This document shows positions 11,442-19,680 of a stretch of DNA of 64,000 nucleotides, piece by piece. Both the position numbers and the translations under genes were made by a program. The stretch is from NCBI RefSeq assembly GCF_014192915.1, contig NZ_JACHYN010000003.1, positions 248,001 to 312,000 on the forward strand, given 5' to 3'. The notes below the pieces were generated by a model, which ran no database searches, was not told the DNA's origin, and saw only the letters and a list, made by a program, of their open reading frames with translations. The stretch is from Azospirillum sp. OGB3 (GTDB lineage: Bacteria > Pseudomonadota > Alphaproteobacteria > Azospirillales > Azospirillaceae). Each line of letters begins with the position of its first letter. The stretch's first letter is position 1.

Positions 11442-11786
11442 GGCGCGCATATATAGGCGAGTCGCGGCGCAACGCCAGACAAAACGCGCGGCGCAGCCCC
11501 GACACGAGGTGGTAGGTGCCCTGCGTTGTCTCCGCACCGGTCCGGTAATCCGCACGGCGCCACAGGGGGGTGCGACACCTTGTGCTGAATGAGGTTTGAG
11601 GTCAATGTTTCGTTTACCCTCCCGATACCGTAGTGTGCGGCTCGTCGTCGGGGGTGGGGAGTCATGGACTTGCCTACTGGGGCATGTTAGTTTGGTGTTC
11701 GTATAGTCTCTGAAACGTACAGACTCGTTGCCGGCATTTGCTGCGCAGCGCGTGTTTATTCTGGCAACTGTCGAGACCCCGCTGCC
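11442..11786. other. Intergenic region between rimO and marR-like gene
   Basis: About 345 bases with no credible coding frame. The left end contains the divergent rimO promoter region (an AT-rich ATATATAG stretch near 11449). Near 11705-11725 there is an AGTCT-N11-AGACT inverted repeat, 60-80 bases before the marR-like start, which could be the operator of that regulator. Nothing else is recognisable. Confidence 0.4.
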
Positions 11787-12224
11787 ATGTCGAAAAGCCC
11801 GCCGTCCCTGGCTTCGGCGCAAGCGATTGCCGAGGTCATGATGCACATCGGCCACATCGCCGACAGCATGGGCTATACGCAGGGGTTGAAACCATCGCAG
11901 TGGACGGCGTTGCGCTACTTCGCGCGCGCCAACGACAGCCAGCGGACGGTGTCCGCCTTCGCCGACTTCCACGCGACGACCCGCGGCGCGGCGTCCCAGA
12001 TGGTCGAGGTGCTGGTGACGAAGGAGTTGCTGACGCGCGTCCCGGTGCCGGAGGATCGCCGCGTCGTGCAGCTTCACCCGACGGAGAAGGCTCTGGCGCT
12101 TCTCGAATACGACCCGCTGAAGGACTTCGCCGCGGTCATCGCCGCCCTGCCGGGGCCGGAGCAGTTCCAATTGGCGGATCTGCTGTCGCGCGTGCTCAAG
12201 GGGCTGTTGAGCCAGCGGGCCTGA
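11787..12224 (+). CDS. MarR family winged-helix regulator
   Basis: 145 residues. The central part has the MarR winged-helix pattern: [16 protein letters not shown], then [21 protein letters not shown] (recognition helix), and the wing [21 protein letters not shown] with the conserved D-R-R. Family members bind palindromes as dimers and often respond to small phenolics or oxidants. The effector here is unknown. The ATG at 11787 has no strong ribosome site. The gene is convergent with the fds operon and isolated from any obvious target gene. Confidence 0.88.
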   Translation: MSKSPPSLASAQAIAEVMMHIGHIADSMGYTQGLKPSQWTALRYFARANDSQRTVSAFADFHATTRGAASQMVEVLVTKELLTRVPVPEDRRVVQLHPTEKALALLEYDPLKDFAAVIAALPGPEQFQLADLLSRVLKGLLSQRA

Positions 12225-12240
12225 ACAGGAGAGGTGCTGT

Positions 12241-12329
12241 TGCCCCCTCCCTAACCCTCCCCCGCTTCGCAGAGGAGGGAATTATGTCCCCTCCCTCGCG
12301 AAGCGGGGGAGGGTTAGGGAGGGGGCAAT
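12241..12329. repeat. 31-bp perfect inverted repeat (intergenic palindrome)
   Basis: Arms at 12241-12271 and 12299-12329 are perfectly complementary over 31 bases (they start TTGCCCCCTCCCTAACCC). They surround a 27-base loop that is itself partly self-complementary (GAGGAGGGA / TCCCTCCCTC). It lies between the convergent marR-like and fdsD genes, so it can form a long hairpin in both transcripts and may act as a terminator. Its composition and shape suggest a dispersed genomic repeat rather than a gene-specific site. Confidence 0.85.
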
Positions 12330-12335
12330 GCGTTC

Positions 12336-12566
12336 CTACGCGCTCCCTACCGACGGCCCTTTCAGCCGCTCGACCGCCTGGGTGACGATCTCGTGCAGGC
12401 CCTCGCCGCCGGCGCTGCTGTGCTCCAGCAGGCGCTGGCGCATGCGCGGTTCCCAGAAGGCGCGGATGTGGCCGGCGGTCTCGGTCACCGCCTCGTCCTG
12501 CGGGTAGGACTGGAAATAGCTGGCGATCTGATTCGCCATGCGGACGAGTTCGCGTGTGGTGTCCAT
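12336..12566 (-). CDS. fdsD: Formate dehydrogenase delta subunit
   Basis: A 76-residue small subunit (MDTTRELVRMANQIASYFQS, then AVTETAGHIRAFWEPRMRQRLLEH). The pattern ELVRMANQIAxYF...IxxFWxPRMR is the FdsD/FDH-delta family signature. FdsD is the last gene of fdsGBACD operons and associates with the soluble NAD-dependent formate dehydrogenase, probably aiding maturation or stability. The start ATG at 12566 lies 32 bases after the fdhD stop. The long upstream frame is a shadow of fdhD. Confidence 0.88.
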   Translation of the reverse strand: MDTTRELVRMANQIASYFQSYPQDEAVTETAGHIRAFWEPRMRQRLLEHSSAGGEGLHEIVTQAVERLKGPSVGSA

Positions 12567-12598
12567 GGGTCGGCTCCCGGAAAAGTCGGTTTTCTTCG

Positions 12599-13396
12599 TT
12601 AACGGAACAGCATGACGCCGTTGCCGCGGGCGCGGGCGGCCAGAGTCATGCCGGCGGCGCGGGCGAGCTTCAGCGCCAGCGCCGTGGGGGCGGAAATGGT
12701 GGCGAGCATGGGGATGCCGATGGTCGCGGCCTTCTGGACCAGTTCGAAGCTGCACCGGCTGCTCATCACGGCGAAGCCGCCGGACGGGTCGATGCCCGCG
12801 CGGGCCAGCGCGCCGGCCAGCTTGTCGAGCGCGTTGTGCCGCCCGACATCCTCCCGCGCCATCACGATGCGCCCGTCCGGCCCGGCCCAGGCCGCCGCGT
12901 GCAGGGACTTGTTGGCGCGGTTCATCGGCTGGTGGTCGGGCAGGGCGGTAAAGGCGGCGGCCACCGCCTCCACCGACGGGGCGAAGGCCGCCGTGACCCG
13001 CGGCGGCTCGCGCACCGCGTTGGCGAGGCTGTCGATCCCGCACAGGCCGCAGCCGCTCCGCCCTTCCATGGAGCGGCGGCGGAGCGAACCGCGCAGAAGA
13101 CGCAACGGGTCGGCCTCGATGGACAGGACGATGCCGTCCTCCACTGGGCGGAGGTCGATGCGGTCGATGTCGGCGGCGCTGCCGACGATTTCCTCGCACA
13201 GGCTGAAACCCAGCGCGAAGTCCTCCAGATCGGCGGGCGTCGCCATCATCACGGCGTGGGAGCGTCCGTTGTATTCGAACGCCACCGGAGTCTCCTCGGC
13301 GACCAGCCACGTCACGTTTGCCTGATTCGCGGCCTGATCGGCGGTTTCCGGAAAGCCGGTGCCGCTGACCGGCAGGGAATGGGCGAGTGACCGCAT
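12599..13396 (-). CDS. fdhD: Formate dehydrogenase accessory sulfurtransferase FdhD
   Basis: 265 residues. It moves sulfur from a cysteine desulfurase to the Mo-bis-MGD cofactor, which is required for formate dehydrogenase activity. The catalytic CxxC is present in GRSGCGLCGIDSL (about residue 110), and the conserved ARAGMTL/AxxxG-like C-terminal cofactor-binding segment (ISAPTALALKLARAAGMTLA) is intact. I choose the ATG at 13396 because AGGAGA lies just upstream. The longer frame reads into a GC-rich repeat. Its position inside the fds operon (fdsC position) fits its role. Confidence 0.93.
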   Translation of the reverse strand: MRSLAHSLPVSGTGFPETADQAANQANVTWLVAEETPVAFEYNGRSHAVMMATPADLEDFALGFSLCEEIVGSAADIDRIDLRPVEDGIVLSIEADPLRLLRGSLRRRSMEGRSGCGLCGIDSLANAVREPPRVTAAFAPSVEAVAAAFTALPDHQPMNRANKSLHAAAWAGPDGRIVMAREDVGRHNALDKLAGALARAGIDPSGGFAVMSSRCSFELVQKAATIGIPMLATISAPTALALKLARAAGMTLAARARGNGVMLFR

Positions 13397-13411
13397 CGTT
13401 GGTCTCCTGTT

Positions 13412-13553
13412 TTCCCTCTCCCGCCCCGGGAGAGGGAAGGGGCCTGCGCGCAGCGCGGGAAGGGTGAGGGTGCTGACAAGCATCATCCACTGATCTTTGG
13501 ACGACCCTCACCCGGCCGCTTCGCGTCCACCCTCTCCCGGGACGGGAGAGGGG
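13412..13553. repeat. Inverted pair of CCCTCTCCCG-type palindromic repeats
   Basis: Between fdsA and fdhD there are two copies of a GC-rich unit in opposite orientation. Each has a small hairpin (CCCTCTCCCG / CGGGAGAGGG at 13414-13436 and at 13530-13552) followed by a GGGTGAGGGT tail (13462-13471; complement at 13504-13513). The tails pair with each other, so the whole block can form a large nested stem. Such units are common dispersed intergenic repeats in alphaproteobacteria. It sits inside an operon and may attenuate or stabilise the mRNA. Confidence 0.75.
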
Positions 13554-13559
13554 TTCGGG

Positions 13560-16376
13560 TTACTCCGCCGCCACTTCCACCAGATCGCCGCGGCGGATCT
13601 GCCAATCGGACGGGTGGTTGCTCAGCGTCACCTGCACCGCGGTCACCTTGTATTCGGGGCAGTTGGTGGCCCAATCCGAATTCTCGGTGGTGACCACGTT
13701 GGCGCCCGTCACCGGGTGGTGGAAGGTGGTGTAGACCACCCCCTGCGGCATCCGGTCGGAGATGCGCGCCCGCAGCGTGGTGGCGCCGATGCGGCTGGCG
13801 ATGGAGACCAGATCGCCGTCGCGGATGCCCCGCTCCTCGGCGTCGTGGGCGTGGACCTCCAGGATGTCCTCCGGGTGCCACGCCACGTTGGCGGTGCGGC
13901 GGGTCTGGGCGCCGACGTTGTAGTGGTTGAGGATGCGGCCCGTCGTCAGGATCAGCGGGTAGAAGCGCGAGGCGCGCTCCTCCGTCGGCACATACTCGGT
14001 GATCATGAAGCGGCCCTGGCCGCGCACGAAACCGTCGGCGTGCATGATCGGCGTGCCGACCGAGTCCTCGTCGGTGCAGGGCCACTGCACGCTGCCCACC
14101 CGGTCCAGCTTCTCGAAGCTGACGCCGGAGAAGGTCGGGGTCAGGCGGGCGATCTCGTCCATGATCTGCGCGCCGCTGCGGTAGAACATGGGATAGCCCA
14201 TGGCGGTGGCCAGATCGCAGACGACCTCCCATTCCTGCTTGCCGGTCTTGGACGGCATCACCGGGCGGACGCGGTTGATGCGGCGCTCGGCGTTGGTGAA
14301 GGTGCCGTCCTTCTCCAGGAAGGAGGTGCCGGGCAGGAAGACGTGGGCGAAGGCCGCGGTCTCGTTCAGGAACAGGTCCTGCACCACGACGATCTCCATG
14401 GCCCGCAGGGCGGCGAACACATGCTGGGTGTTCGGGTCGGACTGGGCGATGTCCTCGCCTTGGACGAACAGGCCCATGAAGGTGCCGTCCACCGCGGAGT
14501 CGAACATGTTGGGGATGCGAAGGCCCGGTTCGGGGTCGAGCGCCGCGTTCCACACCTCCTCGAACTGCTGGCGGACTACGTCGTCGGAGACGTGGCGGTA
14601 GCCGGTCAGCTCGTGCGGGAAGGAGCCCATGTCGCACGAGCCCTGGACGTTGTTCTGGCCGCGCAGCGGGTTCACGCCGACGCCGTCACGCCCGATGTTG
14701 CCGGTCGCCATGGCGAGGTTCGCCATGCCCATCACCGCGGTGGAGCCCTGGCTGTGCTCGGTGACGCCCAGGCCGTAATAGATGGCCGCGTTGCCGCCCG
14801 TGGCGTAGAGCCGGGCCGCCGCGCGCATCTCCGCCGCCGGGATGCCGGTGTACTGCTCGGTGTTCTCCGGGGAGTGGCGCGGGTCGCGGACGAAGGCTTC
14901 CCAACGGGCAAACTCCATCGGGTCGCACCGGTCGGCCACGAAATTGCGGTCGACCAGTTCCTCGGTCACGATCACGTGGGCCAGCGCGTTCATCGCGGCG
15001 ACGTTGGTGCCGGGGCGGAGCTGGAGGTGGTGCGTGGCCGAGACGTGCGGGCTGCGCACGAGGTCGATGCGGCGCGGGTCGATGACGATCAGCTTGGCGC
15101 CCTGGCGCAGCCGCTTCTTCATGCGCGAGCCGAAGACCGGGTGGCCGTCCGTCGGGTTGGCGCCGATGACCAGGATGACGTCGGACTTGTCGACGCTCTT
15201 GAAGTCCTGCGTGCCGGCGGAGGTGCCGAAGGTCTGCTTCAGGCCGTAGCCGGTCGGGGAGTGGCAGACGCGGGCGCAGGTGTCGACGTTGTTGTTGCCG
15301 AAGGCGGCGCGGATCATCTTCTGGACGACATACACCTCCTCGTTCGTGCAACGGGACGAGGTGATGCCGCCGATGGAACCGCGGCCGTATTTCTGCTGGA
15401 CCGCGCGCAGGCGGGTGGCGGCGTAGGTGATCGCCTCCTCCCAGGACACGACGCGCCACGGATCGTCGATGCTCTCGCGGATCATCGGCTGCGTCTGGCG
15501 GTCGGCGTGGGTGGCGTAACCCCAGGCGAAGCGGCCCTTGACGCAGGAATGGCCCTCGTTGGCGCCACCGTCCTTGTGGGGGACCATGCGGACCACGGTG
15601 GTGCCCTTCATCTCCGCCTTGAAGGAGCAGCCGACGCCGCAATAGGCGCAGGTGGTGATGACGCTGTGCTCCGGCTGGCCCAGCTCGATCAGTGACTTCT
15701 CGGTCAGGGTGGCGGTCGGGCAGGCCTGGACGCAGGCGCCGCAGGACACGCACTCGCTGTCCATGAACTGTTCGAGAGCGCCCGGCGACACCTTGCTGTC
15801 GAAGCCGCGCCCGTCGATGGTCAGCGCGAAGGTGCCCTGGACCTCGCCGCAGGCCCGCACGCAGCGCGAGCAGACGATGCATTTGGACGGGTCGAAGGTG
15901 AAGTAGGGGTTGCTCTCGTCCTTCACGGCGGTGCGGTGGTTCTCACCCTCGTAGCCGTAGCGGACGTTGCGCAGGCCGACCGCGCCGGCCATGTCCTGAA
16001 GCTCGCAATTGCCATTGGTCGGGCAGGTCAGGCAGTCCAGCGGGTGGTCGGAGATGTACAGCTCCATCACGCCGCGGCGCAGCCGGCCCAGACGCTCGTT
16101 CTGGGTGTGCACCTTCATGCCCGGGGCGACCGGGGTGGTGCAGGAGGCCGGCGTGCCGCGCCGCCCCTCGATCTCCACCATGCACAGGCGGCAGGAGCCA
16201 TAGGCGTCCAGCATGTCGGTGGCGCACAGCTTCGGCACGGTGATGCCGGCTTCCATCGCCGCGCGCATCACCGAGGTGCCTTCCGGCACGGTCACCGTGC
16301 GGCCGTCGATGTCCAGCGTCACCATGGTGGCGGACTCGCGGGCCGGGGTGCCGTAATCGATGTCTTGGATGGACAT
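13560..16376 (-). CDS. fdsA: NAD-dependent formate dehydrogenase alpha subunit
   Basis: The 938-residue molybdenum subunit that oxidises formate to CO2. In order: an N-terminal plant-type 2Fe-2S domain (YGSCRLCMVE, about residues 60-75), a His-Cys3 4Fe-4S site (HPLDCLTCPTNGNCELQ), two ferredoxin-type clusters (CIVCSRCVRAC and CVSCGACVQACPT, about residues 160-225), a CAYCGVGC cluster site preceding the molybdopterin domain, and the active-site region TCARVCHSPTGYGL with the Mo-ligand Cys. The C-terminal MGD-binding domain ends GVVYTTFHHPVTGANVVTT. The start has AAAGGA nine bases upstream, and the gap from fdsB is 19 bases. It forms a complex with FdsB and FdsG. Confidence 0.96.
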   Translation of the reverse strand: MSIQDIDYGTPARESATMVTLDIDGRTVTVPEGTSVMRAAMEAGITVPKLCATDMLDAYGSCRLCMVEIEGRRGTPASCTTPVAPGMKVHTQNERLGRLRRGVMELYISDHPLDCLTCPTNGNCELQDMAGAVGLRNVRYGYEGENHRTAVKDESNPYFTFDPSKCIVCSRCVRACGEVQGTFALTIDGRGFDSKVSPGALEQFMDSECVSCGACVQACPTATLTEKSLIELGQPEHSVITTCAYCGVGCSFKAEMKGTTVVRMVPHKDGGANEGHSCVKGRFAWGYATHADRQTQPMIRESIDDPWRVVSWEEAITYAATRLRAVQQKYGRGSIGGITSSRCTNEEVYVVQKMIRAAFGNNNVDTCARVCHSPTGYGLKQTFGTSAGTQDFKSVDKSDVILVIGANPTDGHPVFGSRMKKRLRQGAKLIVIDPRRIDLVRSPHVSATHHLQLRPGTNVAAMNALAHVIVTEELVDRNFVADRCDPMEFARWEAFVRDPRHSPENTEQYTGIPAAEMRAAARLYATGGNAAIYYGLGVTEHSQGSTAVMGMANLAMATGNIGRDGVGVNPLRGQNNVQGSCDMGSFPHELTGYRHVSDDVVRQQFEEVWNAALDPEPGLRIPNMFDSAVDGTFMGLFVQGEDIAQSDPNTQHVFAALRAMEIVVVQDLFLNETAAFAHVFLPGTSFLEKDGTFTNAERRINRVRPVMPSKTGKQEWEVVCDLATAMGYPMFYRSGAQIMDEIARLTPTFSGVSFEKLDRVGSVQWPCTDEDSVGTPIMHADGFVRGQGRFMITEYVPTEERASRFYPLILTTGRILNHYNVGAQTRRTANVAWHPEDILEVHAHDAEERGIRDGDLVSIASRIGATTLRARISDRMPQGVVYTTFHHPVTGANVVTTENSDWATNCPEYKVTAVQVTLSNHPSDWQIRRGDLVEVAAE

Positions 16377-16395
16377 GGGGTCTGGTCCTTTCCGC

Positions 16396-17961
16396 TCACT
16401 CGGCCGCGACAGCCGCGGGGCTGCGGGTGAAATCCTCGGGGAAGTGCTTCAGGGCGCTGCGCACCGGGATCGGCGTCATGCCCCCCATGGCGCAGAGTGA
16501 GCCGTCGGTCATGACCTCGCACAGGTCGTTGAGCAGCGTGATGTTCGCCGCCACTTTCTCGCCGGCGATGATGTGGTCCATCACCTCGACGCCGCGCACC
16601 GCACCGATGCGGCAGGGGGTACACTTGCCGCAGGATTCGGCGGCGCAGAACTCCATGGCGAAGCGGGCCTGCTTGGCCATGTCCACGCTGTCGTCGAAGA
16701 CGACGATGCCGCCGTGACCGACCATCGCCTCGACCGCGGCGAAGGCCTCGTAATCCTTCGGCAGGTCGAACAGCGAGGGCGGCAGGTAGGCGCCCAGCGG
16801 GCCGCCGGCCTGCACCGCACGGATCGGCCGGCCGGTGATGGTGCCGCCGCCGAACTCGTACAGCAGTTCGTGCAGGGTGACGCCGAAGGCCTTCTCGACG
16901 ATGCCGCCGTGCTTGATGTTGCCGGCGAGCTGGAAGGCCAGCGTGCCGCGCGAGCGGCCGACGCCGAAGTCGCGGTAGTAGCTGGCGCCCTTGTCCAGGA
17001 TGATCGGGACCGAGGTCAGCGACAGCACGTTGTTGACGATGGTCGGCTTGCCGAACAGACCCTCCAGCGCCGGCAGCGGCGGCTTGGCCCGGACGGTGCC
17101 GCGCTTGCCCTCCAGGCTTTCCAGCATGGAGGTCTCCTCGCCGCAGATGTAGGCGCCGGCGCCGACGCGGACGTCGAGGTGGAAGCGGTGGCCGGTGCCG
17201 TGGATCTCGTCGCCCAGCCACTTCTCGTCATAGGCCAGCCGGATCGCCTCGCGCATGGTCGCGACGGCGTGCGGGTACTCGGAGCGGATGTAGATGTAGC
17301 CCTCGGTGGCGCCCACCGCGATGGCGGCGATGGTCATGCCCTCGATCAGGCAGAAGGGGTCGCCCTCCATGATCATGCGGTCGGCGAAGGTGCCGCTGTC
17401 GCCCTCGTCGGCGTTGCAGCAGATGTATTTCTGCTCCGCCTGGGCGTTCAGCACCGTGTTCCACTTGATGCCGGTCGGGAAGCCGGCGCCGCCGCGGCCG
17501 CGCAGGCCGGACTCGGTGACCTCGGTGACGATCTCCGCCGGGGTCATGGCGAGCGCCCGCTCCAGCCCGCGGAAGCCGCCGTGCAGCCGGTAATCCTCGA
17601 CCGACAGCGGGTCGATGATGCCGCAGCGGGCGAAGGTCAGCCGCTCCTGCTTGGCGAAATAGGGGATCTTCTCGGTCAGGCCGTGGGCCAGCGCGTGGTC
17701 GGCGCCCTCCAGGAAGCCGGCGTCGAACAGCCCGGCCACGTCCTCGGCCATCACCGGGCCGTAGGCGACGCGGCCCTCGGGCGTCTCCACCTCGACCAGC
17801 GTCTCCAGCCACAGCATGCCGCGGGAGCCGTTGCGCACGATGCGGAGCGGGATGCCGCGCTTCGTCGCTTCGGCGCGGATGGCGGCGGCGGTCTCGTCGG
17901 CGCCCACCGACAGGGCGGCGGCGTCGCGCGGCACGTAAACCGTGTGCAGGGGCTCGCTCAT
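16396..17961 (-). CDS. fdsB: NAD-dependent formate dehydrogenase beta subunit (NuoF-like)
   Basis: The 521-residue subunit that carries FMN and reduces NAD+. Residues 1-110 form a thioredoxin-like/NuoE-like linker. Then come FMN-binding GLRGRGGAGFPTGIKW (about residue 150), the NADH site GAGAYICGEETSMLESLEG (about residue 270), a SLBB region, and the C-terminal 4Fe-4S motif ESCGKCTPCRIGAVRG (about residue 440). Its ATG overlaps the fdsG stop by four bases (ATGA), implying translational coupling. Confidence 0.96.
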   Translation of the reverse strand: MSEPLHTVYVPRDAAALSVGADETAAAIRAEATKRGIPLRIVRNGSRGMLWLETLVEVETPEGRVAYGPVMAEDVAGLFDAGFLEGADHALAHGLTEKIPYFAKQERLTFARCGIIDPLSVEDYRLHGGFRGLERALAMTPAEIVTEVTESGLRGRGGAGFPTGIKWNTVLNAQAEQKYICCNADEGDSGTFADRMIMEGDPFCLIEGMTIAAIAVGATEGYIYIRSEYPHAVATMREAIRLAYDEKWLGDEIHGTGHRFHLDVRVGAGAYICGEETSMLESLEGKRGTVRAKPPLPALEGLFGKPTIVNNVLSLTSVPIILDKGASYYRDFGVGRSRGTLAFQLAGNIKHGGIVEKAFGVTLHELLYEFGGGTITGRPIRAVQAGGPLGAYLPPSLFDLPKDYEAFAAVEAMVGHGGIVVFDDSVDMAKQARFAMEFCAAESCGKCTPCRIGAVRGVEVMDHIIAGEKVAANITLLNDLCEVMTDGSLCAMGGMTPIPVRSALKHFPEDFTRSPAAVAAE

Positions 17962-18446
17962 CGCACGGCCTCCGTGGCCAGGGTGGAGGCGGTGATGGCG
18001 TCGAAGCGGGCCGGGCTGACCCGGCCGTGCAGCGTCTCGTCCACCATCACGGCGGGGGCCAGGGCGCAGTTGCCCAGGCAGAAGACCGGCTCCAACGAGA
18101 AGGCGTCGTCGGCGGTGGTCTCGTGGAAGTCCACCTTCAGACGGCGACGGATGTGGTCGATCAGCCCGTCGGCGTTCATCGATTGGCAGGCCTCGGCCCG
18201 GCAGACCTTGATGGTGTGGCGGCCGGGACGGCTGCGGCGGAACTCGTGGTAGAAGGACACCACCCCGTGCACGTCGGCGCGCGACAGGTTCAGCTCACGC
18301 GCCAGCAGCGGGATGGCCTCCTCGTCGATGCAGCCGAACTCTTCCTGAAGAGCGTGCAGCATCGGCAGCAGGGCTCCGCGCAGGTGACGGTTGGCGGCGA
18401 TCACCGCCGTGGCGCGTTCCTCGCTCCATGGAGATCGGGCGTTCAT
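17958..18446 (-). CDS. fdsG: NAD-dependent formate dehydrogenase gamma subunit (NuoE-like)
   Basis: A 162-residue thioredoxin-fold 2Fe-2S protein passing electrons between FdsA and FdsB. The four cluster cysteines are in VCRAEACQS and VFCLGNCALAP. An N-terminal helical region includes LLPMLHALQEEFGCIDEEAI. I use the ATG at 18446, which has GGAGGAG immediately upstream. The longer frame to 18575 would overlap the probable promoter and operator. It is the first gene of the fdsG-fdsB-fdsA-fdhD-fdsD operon. Confidence 0.94.
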   Translation of the reverse strand: MNARSPWSEERATAVIAANRHLRGALLPMLHALQEEFGCIDEEAIPLLARELNLSRADVHGVVSFYHEFRRSRPGRHTIKVCRAEACQSMNADGLIDHIRRRLKVDFHETTADDAFSLEPVFCLGNCALAPAVMVDETLHGRVSPARFDAITASTLATEAVR

Positions 18447-18552
18447 GGTCTCCTCCCCCGCGCCCGCCTGGATCGGCGGCGCTTCGTTGGTGTCTTGTCC
18501 ATCAGCGTTACGGACATTGGGGGAGGCGGGCAAATTTGATTTTCTGATGCGA

Positions 18553-18571
18553 TGATAGGGTTTCGCTATCA
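18553..18571. promoter_or_regulatory. LysR-type operator upstream of fds operon
   Basis: A perfect inverted repeat TGATAG-N7-CTATCA, which contains the T-N11-A core of LysR-family sites. It lies 107-125 bases before the fdsG start and just after the stop of the LysR gene, so it is placed to activate or repress the fds operon. Confidence 0.6.
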
Positions 18572-18602
18572 CCACACGGATCGCGCGGTTATGCCCTTGA
18601 GA

Positions 18603-19547
18603 TCATAGCCCTTTTGGCAAACCCCAGGGGGCCAGGGCCTCGTCGGTCAAAGTGCGCACGCGCTCGGCGAGCCCCGGTTCTGCGGCGACGGCGGCCAGCG
18701 CCTTGGCGAGCGGGGCCGGCGGTTCGCGGTCGGCGTAGACGAGTCCGACGGCGTAGGTCAGGTCCGGCTCGGTCAGCGGCAGGGCCACCAGATCGGGGTG
18801 GAGCGCGACCAGGGTGAGGAGCTGGCTGGGCACCACGCTGGCCGCCAGACCGCTGCGCACGATGGTGTAGATGGTGACGATGGAGTTCGTCTCCATCAGC
18901 GGAACCACCGTCCGGTCGGCCATGCGGAAGGCCGTGTCGGCGATGCGCCGGTTCTGCATGTCCGGGGTGAGCAGGCACAGCGGCAGCTTCGCCGCGTCGG
19001 CCCAGCGGATGCCGGTGGTGCCCTCCCGGACCTGACGGCGCTGGGCCAGCAGGAAGTAGCGCTCCGAGAACAGCGGGACGGTGCGGACGTTGCTCAGCGG
19101 CTCGTTGTCGAGGTAGGTGACGGCGGCGTCCAGCTCGAACCCGTCGAGATCGCGCTGGATGTCGCGCGAGCTGAGCGAGCGCACGCTGGAGCGGATCTGC
19201 GGGTAGCGCTCGGCGAAGCGGGCCAGCACATGGGGGACGGCGGGCAGGGCGGTCGGGATGGCGCCGATCCGCAGGTGGCCGGACAGGCCCTGGCCCAGCG
19301 CCGTCAGCTCCTGATAGAGCCCGTCCCGCTCCGCGACGATGCGGCGGGCGTATTCGAGCACCTTCAGCCCCTCCGGCGTGAAGCCGGAGAATTTCTGCCC
19401 GCGCTCGACGATGGGCACGCGCAACTCGTCCTCGAGCTGGCGGATGGCGTTGGACAGCGTCGGCTGGGAAACATGGCAGGCCTCCGCCGCCCGGCCGAAA
19501 TGCTGCTCGCGCGCCAGGGCCAGCAGATAGACGAATTTGCGGAACAC
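18603..19547 (-). CDS. LysR family regulator, probable regulator of formate dehydrogenase
   Basis: 314 residues with an N-terminal LysR winged HTH (FVYLLALAREQHFGRAAEAC, then QPTLSNAIRQLEDELRVPIV, residues 5-60) and a substrate-binding-like effector domain. Similarity in position and N-terminus to FdsR/FdhR-type regulators suggests control of the downstream fds genes by formate or a related anion. That assignment is inference. It starts at a GTG (19547) with GGAGGGG upstream. Unlike the usual divergent arrangement, this gene lies on the same strand and directly upstream of fdsG, with 156 bases between them. Confidence 0.88.
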   Translation of the reverse strand: MFRKFVYLLALAREQHFGRAAEACHVSQPTLSNAIRQLEDELRVPIVERGQKFSGFTPEGLKVLEYARRIVAERDGLYQELTALGQGLSGHLRIGAIPTALPAVPHVLARFAERYPQIRSSVRSLSSRDIQRDLDGFELDAAVTYLDNEPLSNVRTVPLFSERYFLLAQRRQVREGTTGIRWADAAKLPLCLLTPDMQNRRIADTAFRMADRTVVPLMETNSIVTIYTIVRSGLAASVVPSQLLTLVALHPDLVALPLTEPDLTYAVGLVYADREPPAPLAKALAAVAAEPGLAERVRTLTDEALAPWGLPKGL

Positions 19548-19680
19548 AGTCCCCTCCCGCGCGTGATGGGCCGGTGCCCGCTCGGCGCCCGCTCCCGGGC
19601 GTCGCGCACGTTATGCCGAATCGGGCACACCGCCGGCAAGGGGGAGACTCCTTCTTGCCGTCCGATGACCGCCTCGGCCG

